A stretch of 64,000 nt of DNA from Cohnella sp. OV330 (GCF_900112065.1 NZ_FOKE01000002.1:725671-789670), one strand, 5' to 3'. Counted from the stretch's first letter, positions 8,692 through 16,892 are shown. The notes: a model not told the origin generated them from the sequence alone. Numbers and translations: made by a program.

Positions 8692-9337
8692 AGGTCAGCA
8701 GCCCCTTTTTCATCGCGAATTTAACGAGATCCGGACGGGTTCGAAGCTCCAGCTTTTCCATCAGGTTGCTCTTGTGCGACTCCACGGTCTTGACGCTAAT
8801 GACGAGCTGTTCGGCGATTTCCTTGTTGGAGTATCCTTGCGCGACCTTCGCCAGAATCTCCTTCTCCCGGTCGGACAGGGATTCGTAGGTTCCGGCGTGC
8901 TCGCCATGCTTGAGCTTGTCGAGGTAGTCGCCCATCAGCCGCTTGGTCGCGGACGGGTAGAGATAGGCCTGCCCCTCCGCCACGTGCCGAATCGCGGATA
9001 GGAGCTCCTCGTGCGGCGCGCTCTTGAGGATATAGCCCGACGCGCCCGACTGGATCGCCCTGAACAGATAGCCTTCGTCGTCGTGCATGGTCAAGATCAG
9101 TACGTTCGTGTCCGGAAGCGACTTTTTGAGCTCGGCTGCCGCGGTAAGCCCATCCTTGCCATGCGGCATGCTGAGGTCCATCAGTACGACATCGGGACGA
9201 AGCGCCCCGGCCAGCGCGATCGCTTCGTCGCCGTCAGCGGCTTCGCCTACGACTTCCATGCCTTGCCTTCCGTTCAGCAGCATCATGAGTCCGGAACGGA
9301 CGATGGCATGATCGTCCACCACCATGATCCTAATCAT
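8684..9337 (-). CDS. NarL/LuxR-type response regulator (NreC-like)
   Basis: 217 residues: receiver domain (phospho-acceptor Asp54 in VVLMDLSMP, Lys in YILKSAP) and a C-terminal LuxR-type helix-turn-helix (SDREKEILAKVAQGYSNKEI). It follows the GAF gene and overlaps the kinase gene by 8 bases. The kinase-regulator-GAF grouping next to fnr suggests nitrate or oxygen control of anaerobic respiration, by analogy with NreABC; no nitrate reductase is in the window. Confidence 0.88.
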   Translation of the reverse strand: MIRIMVVDDHAIVRSGLMMLLNGRQGMEVVGEAADGDEAIALAGALRPDVVLMDLSMPHGKDGLTAAAELKKSLPDTNVLILTMHDDEGYLFRAIQSGASGYILKSAPHEELLSAIRHVAEGQAYLYPSATKRLMGDYLDKLKHGEHAGTYESLSDREKEILAKVAQGYSNKEIAEQLVISVKTVESHKSNLMEKLELRTRPDLVKFAMKKGLLTFD

Positions 9338-9422
9338 CCCTTTCCCCCCAACAGCGTGTGCTCCGCTCTTTTTTACCTATTCTATCATAGCAAAACGTCC
9401 GGCGGAGCGCTGCACACAGAGC

Positions 9423-9884
9423 CTACACCGAACGGGCTGCAGGCAAGCCGTTAAGCAACGATGCGATCCGTTCTCCCGCGTTCGCGATCAGGCGGCGTTC
9501 CTCTGTGCGGTACACCCTTTTTTTGCGATCTCCCGCGACCAGCACGCCCGCCGGCGCTCCTCCCCGATACAGCGGAACGGCGTAGACAGATCGCAAGTTC
9601 TCTGCGAGCAGGAGCGGATACTCCTGAAGCTGGCGCGTATAGACCAGTTCCGCCATGCTGATCGTCATCGGCCTGCCTACCTTCATTACAGTACCTGATA
9701 GACCCCTGCCCGGTTTCTCCGAGATGCCGGACAACCGATCGTTCGCGTTGCCGGACGCGACCGGCCATCTCAAGGTATTTGAAGCCGGTTCTGTCAAACC
9801 GACCGCGCTCAGGTCGCATCCGATCTCCTCGCGCAACAGTGCCAAGATCGCCTGGATCGCTTCGCGGGTGCCCAATTCGACCAT
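9423..9884 (-). CDS. GAF-domain protein (NreA-like)
   Basis: 153 residues, almost entirely one GAF domain (GRGLSGTVMKVGRPM, SVYAVPLYRGGAPAGVLVAG). Size and position before a NarL-type regulator and PAS kinase resemble NreA, the nitrate-binding GAF protein that restrains the NreB kinase in staphylococci. Ligand residues were not checked. The start at 9884 has a GGAGGG site 7 bases upstream. Likely first gene of a three-gene operon, divergent from fnr. Confidence 0.7.
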   Translation of the reverse strand: MVELGTREAIQAILALLREEIGCDLSAVGLTEPASNTLRWPVASGNANDRLSGISEKPGRGLSGTVMKVGRPMTISMAELVYTRQLQEYPLLLAENLRSVYAVPLYRGGAPAGVLVAGDRKKRVYRTEERRLIANAGERIASLLNGLPAARSV

Positions 9885-9950
9885 CTCTCATCCCTCCAAA
9901 CCCTACACCCATGCTCCTACAACCAGTTTACCGGAGCGTCGGCTCCCCGT

Positions 9951-10040
9951 AATTCGGGGAATTCCCTGAATTCGTCAGGGGGAATCTCCTGATTCCGCCC
10001 CGCGCTGTGACGATAATCACAAAAAGATAAGGGAATTCCC
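9951..10040. promoter_or_regulatory. Cluster of palindromes in the nreA-like/fnr divergent region
   Basis: Three symmetric elements flank the Fnr box. One is a 22-base near-perfect palindrome at 9951-9972 centred on GGGAATTCCC. The second is TCAGG-N8-CCTGA at 9975-9992. The third is the 10-base palindrome GGGAATTCCC at 10031-10040. The repeated GGGAATTCCC core suggests a shared regulator, perhaps the NarL-type protein encoded next door; that link is inference. Confidence 0.5.
10006..10021 (+). promoter_or_regulatory. Perfect Fnr box upstream of fnr
   Basis: TGTGACGATAATCACA fits TGTGA-N6-TCACA exactly. The best -10 candidate for fnr, GATATA at 10064-10069, is 42 bases downstream, twice the gap in the other two Fnr promoters. 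That would place the box near -62.5, a class I position. It suggests Fnr autoregulation, or control of the divergent GAF operon. Confidence 0.8.
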
Positions 10041-10115
10041 GCCGCAAGATCAGGAGGTTCCCCGATATAAGGCCGACGGGGGTTGCGTTATGATGGAGTC
10101 ATCAAAGGGAATCGG

Positions 10116-10880
10116 ATGGGGGATGCGGTCATGGGAGAAGCATTAAAGAAGAAGGCGGCCGGGGAACGGCAGCAGGACAATGGGCTCGGCATTCGACGCT
10201 TTTTTTCGGAGGATCAGTTCGGCCGCCTCGAAGAGCTGATGTATCCGAAACGCGCGGAAAAAGGAAGCTCCCTGTTCTGGGAGGGCGACTCGGCCGGGAA
10301 GCTTTATTACTTGCGCTCAGGCAAAGTGAAGCTGCGGAAGTCGACGGACGAAGGCAAGGACTTCACGCTGTCGATCATGCAAGCGGGGGATTTGATCTGG
10401 GAGCCCGAGAACGGGCTGTCGTCGGTCCATACGTTCAGCGCAGAGGTGCTGGAAGAAGCCGAGCTCGGCGTCGTGCAATGGAAAGATCTCGAGATTCTGC
10501 TGTATCGCTACGGGGACTTCGCCGTCAAATTCATGAACTGGATGGCGATCGCGCAGCGCGTGAGCGAATCCAAATTCCGCGACCTGCTGCTGTTCGGCAA
10601 GCCCGGAGCCCTCGCCTCGACCTTGATCAGGATGGCCAACACGTACGGCATTGCCACAGATGAAGGCATTAAAATCACGCTCAAGCTGACGCATACGGAG
10701 ATCGCCGACTTGATCGGCACTTCGCGCGAAAGCGTGAACCGCATGCTTAACGGGTTTAAAGAGGAAGGCATCATCGATATCCGACAAGGCCGAATCTACG
10801 TGCTTCAACTGAACGCGCTGCGCGAAATCTGTCATTGTCCGACCTGTCCCGGCTGCCCCAAGGAGATCTGCCGGATCTGA
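10116..10880 (+). CDS. fnr: Fnr-type anaerobic transcription regulator
   Basis: 254 residues, Crp/Fnr family: cyclic-nucleotide-like beta-roll (about 30-140), long dimerisation helix, and a winged HTH with the recognition segment IADLIGTSRESVNRMLNGF. The last 16 residues hold five cysteines (Cys239, 241, 244, 247, 252). This fits the Bacillus-type Fnr, which binds its [4Fe-4S] cluster through C-terminal cysteines, unlike enterobacterial FNR with N-terminal cysteines. The start at 10116 has AAAGGGA five bases upstream; an ATG at 10131 and a TTG at 10083 are alternatives. It is the obvious candidate regulator for the three TGTGA-N6-TCACA promoters in this region. Confidence 0.9.
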   Translation: MGDAVMGEALKKKAAGERQQDNGLGIRRFFSEDQFGRLEELMYPKRAEKGSSLFWEGDSAGKLYYLRSGKVKLRKSTDEGKDFTLSIMQAGDLIWEPENGLSSVHTFSAEVLEEAELGVVQWKDLEILLYRYGDFAVKFMNWMAIAQRVSESKFRDLLLFGKPGALASTLIRMANTYGIATDEGIKITLKLTHTEIADLIGTSRESVNRMLNGFKEEGIIDIRQGRIYVLQLNALREICHCPTCPGCPKEICRI

Positions 10881-10993
10881 TTCTGCAGCCTGTCGGATCG
10901 ATTGTAACGCAATCGTAATATAGCTTTCATCTTACCTTCATCTTCGGCGGTTACAATACAGACATGACCCCCCTTTTCAATAATATATCTTTT

Positions 10994-11029
10994 GGGCTTG
11001 CAGCTTCGGCTGCAGGCCCGCTTTTTTTT
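10994..11029 (+). terminator. Rho-independent terminator downstream of fnr
   Basis: An 11-base-pair stem (GGGCTTGCAGC / GCTGCAGGCCC) with a stable TTCG tetraloop, followed by GC and eight T residues. It lies 113 bases past the fnr stop. Confidence 0.9.
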
Positions 11030-11112
11030 GCCCCGGGTTCCTCCGCACCTTCTTCTGGGCAGGCGCATATCGTACCTTAGCGACATTCGCCCAGCCGAGG
11101 AGGAATACGTGC

Positions 11113-11991
11113 ATGACAAATAAAGGGCAGAACCGTGGGCAGCCGGCAGCCAAGCAAGCCCGACGGCAGCAAGGAGCGAAGAGCGAAGCGACGCTTCACG
11201 CCAAGGCGCCCGCGAAGAAAAAGACGGGCATCGCCGTCAAGCAAAGCCCGCAATCGGAATCTTTCGAGCCGGATATCCCGGCGAGACAAATCCCATGGTG
11301 GTTCACGCCCGAACACCAGCGGGCGCACGGACCGGGTGGCGGCGCTCACTTAGGCGGCTTGCTGCCGCCGAGGCCGCCGGGACAGGGGTTTCACCCGGGT
11401 CCCGGAACTGGACCGCACCCAGGGCCCGGACCGTTTCCTCCAGGACCCGGACCATTCCCGCCTGGACCGGGGCCGTTCCCGCCTGGACCTGGGCCGTTCC
11501 CGCCCGGACCTTTTCCGCCTGGACCAGGGCCGTTTCCGCCTGGGCCCTTTCCGCCGGGACCAGGTCCGTTTCCGCCTGGACCCTTTCCGCCAGGACCAGG
11601 TCCGTTTCCGCCTCCTAGACCGCCGTTCCCGCCTGGACCGGGGCCGTTCCCCTTTCCGATTCCAATTCCGCTGCCGATTCCCGTTCCTGTTCCGCTGCCT
11701 GAGCCGACCAGCTTCGTAGCCGTAACGGTCCAGGGCGGCGTCGGATTCCCGAACATATCCGGCACCAGCTACGTGACCTTCTACCCTGGCATGACGCTGC
11801 GCCAGGCGCTGTTCGCGACCGGCAGGGTACAGTTCGGACCGAACGGCTTCATCGTCAGCGTCGCCGGCATCCCGGTCGGCGGACCGATCGGACTGACGGT
11901 TCGCTACAATGGCCGCGTCATTCCGCAGACCTTGCTCGATCAGCCGATTACCCCGGGCAGCACGATCACGCTTAGTCTCTTTTACTTTTAA
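11113..11991 (+). CDS. Proline/glycine repeat protein with conserved C-terminal domain
   Basis: 292 residues with no signal peptide. A basic N-terminal tail (residues 1-45, rich in Lys, Gln, Ala) is followed by a repeat region (about 90-195) of GPGPFPP-type units, then PIP/PVP repeats, and a folded-looking C-terminal domain (about 198-292, FVAVTVQGGVGFPNISG to ITLSLFYF) that may be a beta-grasp-like fold. The ATG at 11113 has AGGAGG nine bases upstream. Function is unknown. Pro/Gly-rich tails of this kind occur in spore-coat or exosporium proteins and in surface-displayed proteins, which is only an analogy. Bounded on both sides by terminators, so monocistronic. Confidence 0.75.
   Translation: MTNKGQNRGQPAAKQARRQQGAKSEATLHAKAPAKKKTGIAVKQSPQSESFEPDIPARQIPWWFTPEHQRAHGPGGGAHLGGLLPPRPPGQGFHPGPGTGPHPGPGPFPPGPGPFPPGPGPFPPGPGPFPPGPFPPGPGPFPPGPFPPGPGPFPPGPFPPGPGPFPPPRPPFPPGPGPFPFPIPIPLPIPVPVPLPEPTSFVAVTVQGGVGFPNISGTSYVTFYPGMTLRQALFATGRVQFGPNGFIVSVAGIPVGGPIGLTVRYNGRVIPQTLLDQPITPGSTITLSLFYF
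11399..11690 (+). repeat. In-frame repeats encoding the Pro/Gly-rich region
   Basis: Short units of 15-21 bases encoding GPGPFPP, GPFPP and related peptides are repeated about a dozen times with silent third-base variation. Such arrays change length by slippage, so strains should differ here. Confidence 0.85.
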
Positions 11992-12005
11992 TAGCCCTGC
12001 CAACG

Positions 12006-12044
12006 CAAAAGGAACCGCACCTTAACGGGTGCGATTCCTTTTGT
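12006..12044. terminator. Bidirectional terminator between the Pro/Gly-rich gene and the TVP38 gene
   Basis: AAAAGGAACCGCACC pairs with GGTGCGATTCCTTTT around a short loop. An A-run on one side and a T-run on the other allow use by both converging genes. Confidence 0.85.
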
Positions 12045-12073
12045 TATGAGCTAAACACTGCGGCGACCCGCGT

Positions 12074-12715
12074 TTAACCGACTTCGCGCCCTACTCGGCG
12101 CTTCAGCAATAGCGGGACGAGCATCGCGACGCCGAACGCCGCGACGGCCAGCGCGATCTCCCGCCAGTCGCCTCGCGTCAGGCTGGCGCCGAGAAAACAG
12201 AAGGCGAAGGTGCCCGGCAGCGTGCCGATCGCCGTCGCTGGCACGTATGCCCGCAGCGGCACTCGTGCGACGCCGGCCGCGTAGCTGACGAGATCGAACG
12301 GCACGAACGGCGCGATCCGCAGCATGAGCACCATCGGGAAGCCGCGGCGCTGCATGGCGGCCTCGAGCTTGCGTAGGCGCGGATCGTCCCGTCCTTTGAA
12401 GAAGCCGATCCCCACCTGGCGAGCCAGCAGAAACGACAGCACCGCCCCGGGGAGCTCGCCTAAAAACGTGTATAACATACCGTGCCAAGTGCCGAAGGCA
12501 AGCCCGCCAGCCAGCGTCAGCACCGATGCGGGAAACAGCACGAACGGCCTGGCGACGAATAGGCCGATGTAGACGACCGGCGCGATCCAGCCGAACGAAA
12601 GTATCCAGTCGCGCAGCGTGTTAGGCGTGATTTTCAAATAGTGAAAGTTAACCCACAGCAGCGCGCACGCGACCGCGGCGATGGCTAGCGACAGCAGAAC
12701 GACCTTGCGACTCAC
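12074..12715 (-). CDS. TVP38/TMEM64-family membrane protein
   Basis: 213 residues with about five membrane spans. The central block (RPFVLFPASVLTLAGGLAFG, GELPGAVLSFLLAR, LRIAPFVPFDLVSYAAG) is characteristic of the TVP38/TMEM64, SNARE-associated (DedA-related) family. Relatives are implicated in lipid scrambling or membrane homeostasis. A GTG start at 12715 is preferred because GGGAG lies seven bases upstream. An in-frame ATG ten codons earlier has no ribosome site. Same strand as the transglutaminase-like gene, 74 bases downstream of it. Confidence 0.88.
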   Translation of the reverse strand: MSRKVVLLSLAIAAVACALLWVNFHYLKITPNTLRDWILSFGWIAPVVYIGLFVARPFVLFPASVLTLAGGLAFGTWHGMLYTFLGELPGAVLSFLLARQVGIGFFKGRDDPRLRKLEAAMQRRGFPMVLMLRIAPFVPFDLVSYAAGVARVPLRAYVPATAIGTLPGTFAFCFLGASLTRGDWREIALAVAAFGVAMLVPLLLKRRVGREVG

Positions 12716-12789
12716 ATGAACACTCCCGTCTAGCGTCTCATGCAAGCATCATACAGGATCGGCAAGCTTTTTTCCAAATCGGAGGGCCC

Positions 12790-13911
12790 TCACTGACGAA
12801 GCTTGAACTTCACGGTCAGCATGCTGTCTCCGTCCTCTCCGCCCGCGAGCGATTCCATCGTATAGCTGACCGACGACAGCTCGGGCATGAGCTTGAGCAG
12901 CGCGTCCAGATCGGGCTTCGCTTCGGACGTATAGCGCATCTTGGCCGTCGTCTGGCCGGCCGCGGCGGCTGCGCGAAGCTTCGCGGCGATTTCCTTGACC
13001 GTTGATACGGACTTGGACGGATCCAGGTAGTCGAGCCCCATATCTTCGCGAAGGTCTTCGTAAAACGCGGCGCGCGTCTTGTCCTTCGCCATCAGCGCGT
13101 CAAGCGTGTTCTTGTATGAGGTGACGGCTTGCGGATATAGGGCTTTCCAGATATGGTCCTTCTTCAAGGCGGTGTCCGTCACGAGATAATAGCCGTATGT
13201 CGTCCGTCCCTTGACGTCCGGCACCGGGTCGTCGAACGTCGTGTCCAGCTGGTACCAGACGCCGTCCAGCTTGACGAGGTTCCACGTGTGCGCGCCCGTG
13301 CTCACGGTGCCTTCGACGATGCGTGCGGGGATCCCCGCGTCCGTCAGCAGCCGATAGGTAAGCGAGGCGTAGCCCTGGCAGACCGTCAGCCCGTTCTTCA
13401 GCGCGTCGTAAGCCGAATGCCGGACCAGCGAGCGGTCGTAGGCGACGTGAAGCAGCACCCAATCGTGGATCGCTTTTACCTTTTGGTGCGCGTTCATGCT
13501 CTTGGTGACGATGGACGCGAGAATCTGCTTCGAACGCGTATTCACGTATGCGGTTTGTTCCGCGGTTTCCCAATACTTCATGTTCACGCTTAGCGTGGAG
13601 GTCGTGCCGTTGGAGCTGACGGTATAGCGATAAGAACGGATGGCGTACTTCAGGTAATCGTCGGCGGCGAAGACGCTGTCGAACGCCTTGGACACTTCGG
13701 CGGTCGTCAGCTTGCCCTTGAGCGCGACGGTAAAGGACTCGCTGCGGGCGCCGAGCTTCTGCTTCAGGCTGCTCTGAAGAATCGTCGCTTCTTCCGCCGT
13801 GACGGCGGCGACGGCCGTATCCCGGTACGGCCACACAGAGGAAGCCAACAACAGCGCGGAAGACAATAAAAATCCGGTAATGGCGCTTAGCTTTCGTTTG
13901 GACGCGGTCAT
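12790..13911 (-). CDS. Secreted transglutaminase-like (cysteine protease fold) protein
   Basis: 373 residues with an N-terminal signal or anchor (SAITGFLLSSALLLASSVWP). The transglutaminase-like core has the full Cys-His-Asp triad: Cys178 (LTVCQGYASL), His208 (TGAHTWN) and Asp223 (QLDTTFDDP). Such domains in Firmicutes are mostly extracytoplasmic hydrolases or peptidases with unknown substrates. An ATG at 13911 is preferred over a GTG three codons upstream because GGAGGG is ten bases before the ATG but only one base before the GTG. Confidence 0.85.
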   Translation of the reverse strand: MTASKRKLSAITGFLLSSALLLASSVWPYRDTAVAAVTAEEATILQSSLKQKLGARSESFTVALKGKLTTAEVSKAFDSVFAADDYLKYAIRSYRYTVSSNGTTSTLSVNMKYWETAEQTAYVNTRSKQILASIVTKSMNAHQKVKAIHDWVLLHVAYDRSLVRHSAYDALKNGLTVCQGYASLTYRLLTDAGIPARIVEGTVSTGAHTWNLVKLDGVWYQLDTTFDDPVPDVKGRTTYGYYLVTDTALKKDHIWKALYPQAVTSYKNTLDALMAKDKTRAAFYEDLREDMGLDYLDPSKSVSTVKEIAAKLRAAAAAGQTTAKMRYTSEAKPDLDALLKLMPELSSVSYTMESLAGGEDGDSMLTVKFKLRQ

Positions 13912-13983
13912 CTCTCGCACTCCCTCCGGGTCTATACGCTTATGTAATCAATCGCGGCGCTTCGTAACCTATTCACCCTTACA

Positions 13984-13992
13984 TGGTATAAT
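13984..13992 (+). promoter_or_regulatory. Extended -10 element for the AraC-family gene
   Basis: TGGTATAAT is a consensus extended -10 hexamer ending at 13992. The implied start site, near 13999, is only a few bases before the first in-frame ATG of the AraC gene, which bears on start choice. Confidence 0.6.
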
Positions 13993-14001
13993 CTATCATG
14001 A

Positions 14002-14910
14002 ATGCGGAAACGGGGGATGGGCCGTTTGAATCGAATTGTGACGTTAAACCTGGGACCGGACGCTTTTTTTTCTTCCTATCGGCAGACGACGGACGATCAG
14101 GACTGGCTGGCCTATCACGCCCACCAAGGCATCGAGCTGCTCTATGTCCACCAAGGACAGGGAGAAGCCATGACAGAGGATGCCCGCTATCCGATCCGCC
14201 CCGGCACGTTGCTGCTTTTCCTGCCCTACCAGCTCCACAAGGTCGAAGTGCCCTCCGTGCCCGGCGCGCCTTACGTCCGATCGCTGGTGAAGTTCGATCC
14301 TAGGATCGTCGAACCTTATCTTGCGCCTTACCCCGGGCTCGCCCGCTGGTTTCTGATGCTGAAGCGCGGCCTGTTGTCCCGCTCCTTCTGCGATCTCGGA
14401 ACGTCGGAGCGTCTGCCCGGTTTGCTGCGAGACTTCCACGAGCTCTACGGCGCTTCCGGTCCGGACAAGGAGGAAGAGCGTTCGCTGTTCCTCGTCTCGC
14501 TGCTCCATGAGCTGCGGCACCGGGCATTCCCGGATATCAGCCGCGACGGCTCTCCCGAGGCAGAAGGACGCTCTCTCCATATCGACCGGATGATGGATTG
14601 GATCGAAGAGCGGTACGCGCGCCCGTTCGACCTTCAATCGCTCTCCGGCGAGCTGCACCTGTCGCCTTATTACCTGTCGCACCTGTTCAAGGAGCACACG
14701 GGCAGCAGCATCCGGGACTACATCACCGCCCGCCGGATCCGCGAGGCCTGCAGGCTGCTCAGCTCGACCTCGGATTCGATCCGGTCGATCGCGGAGCAGG
14801 TCGGAGGCTTCGGCGCCTCGCACTTTTGCCAGCTGTTCAAGAAGTGCAAGGGGATGAGTCCCGAGACGTTCCGCCGGACCGTGCAGCAGGGCTTCAGCGC
14901 GGCCCCTTGA
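14002..14910 (+). CDS. AraC-family transcription regulator
   Basis: Up to 302 residues: an N-terminal cupin-like sensing domain (about 10-150, YHAHQGIELLYVHQGQG, PGTLLLFLPYQLHKVE) and a C-terminal double HTH (about 190-295, ending ASHFCQLFKKCKGMSPETF). The first ATG (14002) would leave almost no leader behind the -10 at 13987-13992. A TTG at 14026, with GGGGG nine bases upstream, is a reasonable alternative start. It sits 93 bases upstream of the GH88 gene on the same strand and probably controls it. Confidence 0.85.
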   Translation: MRKRGMGRLNRIVTLNLGPDAFFSSYRQTTDDQDWLAYHAHQGIELLYVHQGQGEAMTEDARYPIRPGTLLLFLPYQLHKVEVPSVPGAPYVRSLVKFDPRIVEPYLAPYPGLARWFLMLKRGLLSRSFCDLGTSERLPGLLRDFHELYGASGPDKEEERSLFLVSLLHELRHRAFPDISRDGSPEAEGRSLHIDRMMDWIEERYARPFDLQSLSGELHLSPYYLSHLFKEHTGSSIRDYITARRIREACRLLSSTSDSIRSIAEQVGGFGASHFCQLFKKCKGMSPETFRRTVQQGFSAAP

Positions 14911-15003
14911 CCGCAACTTAGCCATATACTCCCGCAACTCGCCCGAAGGTCTCCTCTATATAATGGGGTTGAAAAGAACTTCGGATCAGGGAGGCAATAC
15001 GAT

Positions 15004-16137
15004 ATGTGGCAGCAAGCGATCAATGACGCGCTCGGCATCACCGCCCGCAACCTCGAGCGGTTCGGGGACCGGTTCCCCCATGTCAGCGACGGCTCCAACA
15101 AGTACGTGCTGAACGACAATACCGACTGGACCGACGGCTTCTGGTCCGGCATTTTATGGCTCTGCTACGAATACACGGGAGACAAGCAATATCGCGAAGG
15201 CGCCGTGCGGACCGTCGCGAGCTTCCGCGACCGGCTGGCGCAATTCGCGAATCTGGATCATCACGATATCGGCTTCCTTTACTCGCTGTCGGCCAAGGCC
15301 CAATGGATCGTGGAAAAGGACGAGTCCGCGCGCAAGCTGGCGCTCGAAGCCGCCGACGTACTCATGCGCCGCTGGCGCGAGGATGCCGGCATCATCCAAG
15401 CCTGGGGACCGAAGGGCGATCCGGACAACGGCGGCCGCATCATCATCGACTGCCTGCTGAACCTGCCGCTCCTGCTCTGGGCGGGCGAACAGACGGGCGA
15501 CGCCGAATACCGCCGCGTCGCCGAAGCGCACGCGCTGAAGAGCCGACGCTTCCTCGTGCGCGGCGACGATTCCAGCTATCATACGTTCTACTTCGATCCG
15601 GCGAACGGCAACGCCATCCGCGGCGGCACGCATCAGGGCAACACGGACGGCAGCACCTGGACGCGCGGCCAAGCCTGGGGCATATACGGCTTCGCGCTGA
15701 ACAGCCGCTATCTCGGCAATGCCGACCTGCTGGAAACGGCGAAGCGCATGGCGCGCCACTTCCTCGCCAGGGTGCCGGAGGACGGCGTCGTGTACTGGGA
15801 CTTCGAGGTGCCGCAGGTGCCTTCCACGTATCGCGACAGCTCGGCCTCCGCCATCACGGCATGCGGTTTGCTTGAGATCGCGAGCCAGCTGGACGAGAGC
15901 GATCCCGAGCGCCAGCGCTTCATCGACGCGGCGAAGGCGACCGTCGTCGCGCTGCGCGAAGGCTACGCCGAGCGCGACGACGGCGAAGCCGAAGGCTTCA
16001 TCCGCCGCGGCTCCTATCACGTGCGCGGCGGCATCTCGCCGGACGACTACACGATCTGGGGCGACTATTACTACTTGGAGGCGCTCCTCCGTCTGGAACG
16101 CGGCGTCACGGGGTATTGGTACGAGCGCGGACGTTGA
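15004..16137 (+). CDS. GH88 unsaturated glucuronyl hydrolase
   Basis: 377 residues, an (alpha/alpha)6-barrel enzyme that removes 4,5-unsaturated uronic acids from oligosaccharides made by polysaccharide lyases. The two catalytic aspartates known from Bacillus UGL, Asp88 and Asp149, fall at exactly these positions (LDHHDIGFLY and RIIIDCLLNLP). No signal peptide, so it acts in the cytoplasm. Substrates in the family include glycosaminoglycan and gellan disaccharides; rhamnogalacturonyl GH105 enzymes are related. It could process lyase products from the sulfated-glycan locus 21 kb downstream, but this is inference. A terminator follows. Confidence 0.88.
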   Translation: MWQQAINDALGITARNLERFGDRFPHVSDGSNKYVLNDNTDWTDGFWSGILWLCYEYTGDKQYREGAVRTVASFRDRLAQFANLDHHDIGFLYSLSAKAQWIVEKDESARKLALEAADVLMRRWREDAGIIQAWGPKGDPDNGGRIIIDCLLNLPLLLWAGEQTGDAEYRRVAEAHALKSRRFLVRGDDSSYHTFYFDPANGNAIRGGTHQGNTDGSTWTRGQAWGIYGFALNSRYLGNADLLETAKRMARHFLARVPEDGVVYWDFEVPQVPSTYRDSSASAITACGLLEIASQLDESDPERQRFIDAAKATVVALREGYAERDDGEAEGFIRRGSYHVRGGISPDDYTIWGDYYYLEALLRLERGVTGYWYERGR

Positions 16138-16155
16138 TTCGGAGCACTCGATCGG

Positions 16156-16199
16156 ACAAAAAAAACGGCAACCCATGCGGGTTTGCCGTTTTTTTTGTC
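16156..16199. terminator. Bidirectional terminator between GH88 and dinB
   Basis: An A-run and CGGCAAACC-type arm pair with the complementary arm and an eight-T run around a short loop. It serves both converging genes. Confidence 0.9.
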
Positions 16200-16218
16200 C
16201 GGGCTCGCGCTACGACGG

Positions 16219-16689
16219 CTATTGGACGGACGATGCCTTGGCCAGGCTGCCGCAGGTCGCCAAATGCATCGCCTCGTGCATCAGGCCGAAGTTGAACAGC
16301 TCGCCGGCGAGGTGGAACGTAAGCGGTCCGAACTGAAGCGGCGCCGGCAGCGGCTCGTTCAACCTTTCAGGAGCGATCTCGTCGATGGACGCTAGCTGAC
16401 GCGCCATCGTCGCGAGGAGTTCCTCTTTGTCCGGGGGCGTCCCGGTCCAATCCGCGGGCTTCGTGCCGGAGTTAAAGAAAGCGGCGTAGGAGGACGGGAT
16501 GGCCGTCTCGGCTGAGAAGCAGAGCGATTGATAAGCATCCATCCAGTAGATCAGATGGCCGACGTTCCAACGTATCGTGTTGTTGAAGCCTTCGGGACGT
16601 ACGTCGAACAGCGATTCGGGAATGGCTTCGATCGCATCCATGGACAACCGGCGAACGGTCTTGGCGGAATCGACGATAATCTGGGACAT
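16219..16689 (-). CDS. DinB-superfamily protein
   Basis: 156 residues, predicted four-helix DinB/YfiT-type bundle. The metal-binding histidine pattern is present: His45 in WNVGHLIYWMD, and His138 and His142 in GLMHEAMHLA. Members include thiol-dependent transferases (bacillithiol or mycothiol transferases) and uncharacterised stress proteins. The specific reaction here is unknown. GAGGAGG lies eight bases before the ATG. Probably monocistronic and convergent with GH88. Confidence 0.8.
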   Translation of the reverse strand: MSQIIVDSAKTVRRLSMDAIEAIPESLFDVRPEGFNNTIRWNVGHLIYWMDAYQSLCFSAETAIPSSYAAFFNSGTKPADWTGTPPDKEELLATMARQLASIDEIAPERLNEPLPAPLQFGPLTFHLAGELFNFGLMHEAMHLATCGSLAKASSVQ

Positions 16690-16811
16690 GGATCATACCT
16701 CCTCGGCTTAATGGGTGGGGGCTGAATCTGACCTCAGTTTACGTCCGTTCTCCTTCGCCATCAATGCAGCCGCCCTTATCGAATCGTTAAGCGAAACTTA
16801 ACGATCTGGCG

Positions 16812-16841
16812 TTGACATCAGCGAAGTTCACGGTTGAAAAT
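16812..16841 (+). promoter_or_regulatory. Predicted promoter of the lysR gene
   Basis: Consensus TTGACA (16812-16817) and GAAAAT (16836-16841) separated by 18 bases. The implied start site is near 16848, 45 bases before the chosen start codon. Confidence 0.55.
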
Positions 16842-16892
16842 AAAATGACGGACTGCGAGATCGATTACTGCGACCGGAAGGCGGGAACGGGG

